DNA of 47,788 bases from Dinochytrium kinnereticum (lineage: Eukaryota > Chytridiomycota > Chytridiomycetes > Chytridiales > Chytridiaceae), in assembly GCA_027604005.1 (NCBI GenBank), contig JADGJT010000157.1, positions 1 to 47,788 on the forward strand, read 5' to 3'. Shown here piece after piece: positions 45,701-47,788 of the stretch. Under the pieces are notes generated by a model. It was not told where the DNA came from and made no database searches. It was given only the letters and a program-made list of their open reading frames with translations. Made by a program: the position numbers and the translations under genes. Position 1 is the first letter of the stretch. Every line of letters begins with the position of its first letter.

Positions 45701-47719
45701 CTTTGTAAGCGCCATTCTTGGGGTGACTTTTTTTTTCACGGTGACGGGGTTGACCATCTTATTTGAGGAGAGAGCCAAGCCGGCAACCTTTACATCAAAC
45801 TACCTTGTGGTCCTCGGTCTTCCAATCTCCACCGCCGTCGAGGTCATTCTCCTGTTCGTCCACGCGAAAATGTACGGCACCGCCCTTTACTCCCGAACTG
45901 AGCAGAATGTGGCAAGGTTGAGAAGATGGCTCACCGCCTGTTTTCTCATTCGAATATACAACGTCACCTTCTTTTCCACCGTATTTGGGCTATTCTCAGT
46001 GTATGGTGGGCTGGATTATTCGCGGACCGCCATTATTCTCTCCATGATTATTTATTCTCATAACTTGGAGCCCCTTGACGTGCCCTATGGCGCTCAGGTT
46101 GGGATTATGTGTGTGAATACTTTGGCGATATTTGCAGTCTTTGCAACGTTTCGGGAGATGGCAACTTTCGATGTGGTTGATGTGCTTGCTTGCCTTGTAA
46201 GTTCTTCTCTGGGCATATTCAGTCAGAGATTTATGACGAGGTCAGATTTTTTGAAGGGGCAGTTGCTGTCTAGAAACCAGCAGGAAACAAAAAAGGGTGA
46301 GTTGCGTCACTTTAATTGCCTTGAATTCCTTTTCGTTTTGAGACGTCTGGATTAGTTCACCTCCAAACCTAATATCAAATGAAGCAGCGTCATTTTCAGA
46401 TCAAGTTTCCTTTTCTCCTGTTTTGCAGTCTTAAGCTTTACCAATTTTACACTTTTTCTTTTCTTTTTCTTTCTTCTTTTTTCTTCTCTTGAATTGCTCC
46501 ACCTTAACCCACTTCCTAATCCGCTCCTTGCGCCTTTCCTCACATCTTTTTTATCTCCTAACCTTGAATGACCTAACCCTAAATATAACTCCCCAGAGAT
46601 GATCACAGCAGCAGGACTGCTTAAGGTCATCTTACCTGATCGCATCATTCGCGGATGGCTCTCCCAATCAGGAAGACTCACAGAAATCGTCGAGTCATTC
46701 AAAAGTATTCAACTCCTTTCCTCCCCAATTATTATTCATTCTTTTCGATCTTTTTTGTCTCTCCTACTGACCGTCCCCCCCTTCGAGTACAGACGTCACG
46801 GTGTTGTACTTGGACATTGTATCGTTTACGGTTCTGTCGAGTGTTGTTTCACCCACAAGGCTCATTGGGATGCTGGTGAGTTGATCTCTCAGTTTTTCTT
46901 TTCTCCGTGAATGTGAAAAAAAGGGGTTGCTCACTGACGCCGTGAAAATAGAACTCCATTTTCTCAGAGTTTGATGACATTTGTCAACGATCCAAGGTCG
47001 AGAAGGTAAAGATCAAGATTTTTTTTTTTAGATTCAACGGTGTGGACGAAAAACGATTGGGGGGGGGGGTGAATCACTTTCCCCTACTCGTTCTTTAAAA
47101 AAAAAACAAAAAAAAATTTAAAAAAAAAAAAAACACGTTGGCACGGCACGTTAACCCCGAAACGCGATTTCTCCACACACGAACTTACTCCCCCACTCCC
47201 TTCTCCCGACACCAGATCCTCACAATCGGCGACGCATACATGGCCTCAATCCTCGAAAACCAAAACCCCCTCATCCCAGACCCAACGCTCGCGCCACTCT
47301 CAGCCCAAACGATCTGCGCGGTGAGTCTCGAAATCCAGATGACCCTCCGACGTCTCTCCGAGACGCTCCTCGACCCTTCACCCGCCCAGCCCGCCACCGG
47401 CCCAAGGTCGCTTCAAATCCGTCTCGGGGTTCACACGGGCGCAGCGATCGGGTTCGTGTCGGGTGGAACGTCGATGATAAAGTATGAGCTTGGTGGTGAG
47501 GTGGTGGATGGTGTTGAGAGGGTTCAGGAGGTGGCTTTGCCTGGGTGTGTTTATGTTTCGGGGAGCACGAGGGCGTTGTTGGATCCCTTTCGGGTCAAGG
47601 TTGAGGCGGTTGAGGGGGGGGTTGGGGGGATGGAGGTTTGGTGGTTGAAGGAGTGTCAGTTTCCGAAGGATTTTGGGGAGAGGAAAGAGGTGGGGAGGAG
47701 GAGGGTTATAGGGATGTGA
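42733..47719 (+). CDS. Transmembrane adenylyl cyclase, M1-C1-M2-C2 topology
   Basis: Predicted plasma-membrane class III cyclase making cAMP. Fourteen exons join to 1092 residues from provisional ATG 42733, with borders 42843/42893, 43188/43288, 43390/43453, 43594/43806, 43948/44001, 44207/44492, 44711/44806, 44862/44950, 45027/45124, 46296/46597, 46704/46793, 46875/46952 and 47005/47216. An upstream exon may exist. The first hydrophobic block (residues about 40-225) is followed by cyclase domain C1, with FLDLFD (D294), FEKIK/TISTT (K334, then no Asp), GISFGFIVAG, and CYDVYGDTVNTASRM (D418, N425, R429). A second multi-span block (about 575-755) precedes C2, with LYLDIVSFT (D887), TIGDAYM (D931), LGVHTGAAIGF, and YELGGEVVDGVERV (D1023 in place of Asn, R1027). 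The Lys/Asp pair in C1 favours ATP over GTP. Catalytic roles are swapped relative to animal enzymes; see the findings. Confidence 0.9.
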
Positions 47720-47788
47720 TGATGCATTTTCTTTTATGTATGTTTGTCGTTCTGTGATGGCTTTAAGGTTTTGTTTTTTTTTTGTTTT

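Noticed and set aside
46568..46584. Telomere-like CCTAACCCTAAA
   Set aside because: A single partial double unit inside a cyclase intron; too short to be a telomeric or interstitial repeat array.
1..47788. CRISPR arrays, rRNA, bacterial operons or phage modules
   Set aside because: None seen. Spliceosomal introns and eukaryotic gene families run throughout the window.

Overview
This is a 47.8 kb window of nuclear DNA from a eukaryote, most probably an early-diverging (zoosporic, chytrid-like) fungus. The fungal assignment rests on a CRH-type GH16 cell-wall transglycosylase with a GPI tail and on a WSC-domain surface sensor. The non-Dikarya placement is inference. It rests on ABCA-type full transporters, a MYSM1-like histone deubiquitinase and an animal-style two-domain membrane adenylyl cyclase. 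Genes are intron-rich, with introns mostly 44-300 bp bounded by GT/AG. I reassembled seven multi-exon genes by hand. Every assembly closes to a whole number of codons, which is the main check on the exon borders given here.

Layout, left to right. 1-2222: two GC-rich, proline-rich minus-strand ORFs of unknown function; the first runs off the window edge. 2838-6662: two decayed Ty1/Copia pol fragments of different families, with LTR-like DNA and a 301-bp element with perfect 14-bp inverted ends between them. 7273-10145 (+): MYSM1-like SANT-SWIRM-MPN+ histone H2A deubiquitinase. 11041-11685 (-): single-pass membrane protein. 12396-14306 (+): GH16 CRH-like wall enzyme. 14998-17352 (-): aspartic protease with a large insertion. 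18032-20159 (-): M14 zinc carboxypeptidase, divergent from 20559-21832 (+), an F-box/ankyrin protein. 22435-29525 and 30782-38551 (+): tandem full-length ABCA transporters of 2023 and 2021 residues. 39129-41534 (-): WSC-domain membrane sensor with a very long charged tail. 42733-47719 (+): transmembrane adenylyl cyclase.

Most of the right two-thirds concerns the cell surface and secretory route: wall remodelling, secreted or vacuolar proteolysis, lipid-type transport, wall sensing and cAMP production. There is no operon or obvious single pathway. Neighbours are arranged convergently (GH16/protease, ABCA-B/WSC) or divergently (carboxypeptidase/F-box, WSC/cyclase).

The strongest unusual signals are two. 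The first is the adenylyl cyclase: metal-binding Asp residues lie in the second cyclase domain, and adenine/transition-state residues lie in the first. This is the reverse of animal membrane cyclases. The second is a conserved CxxC-x24-CxxC module just after the first ATPase domain of both ABCA transporters.
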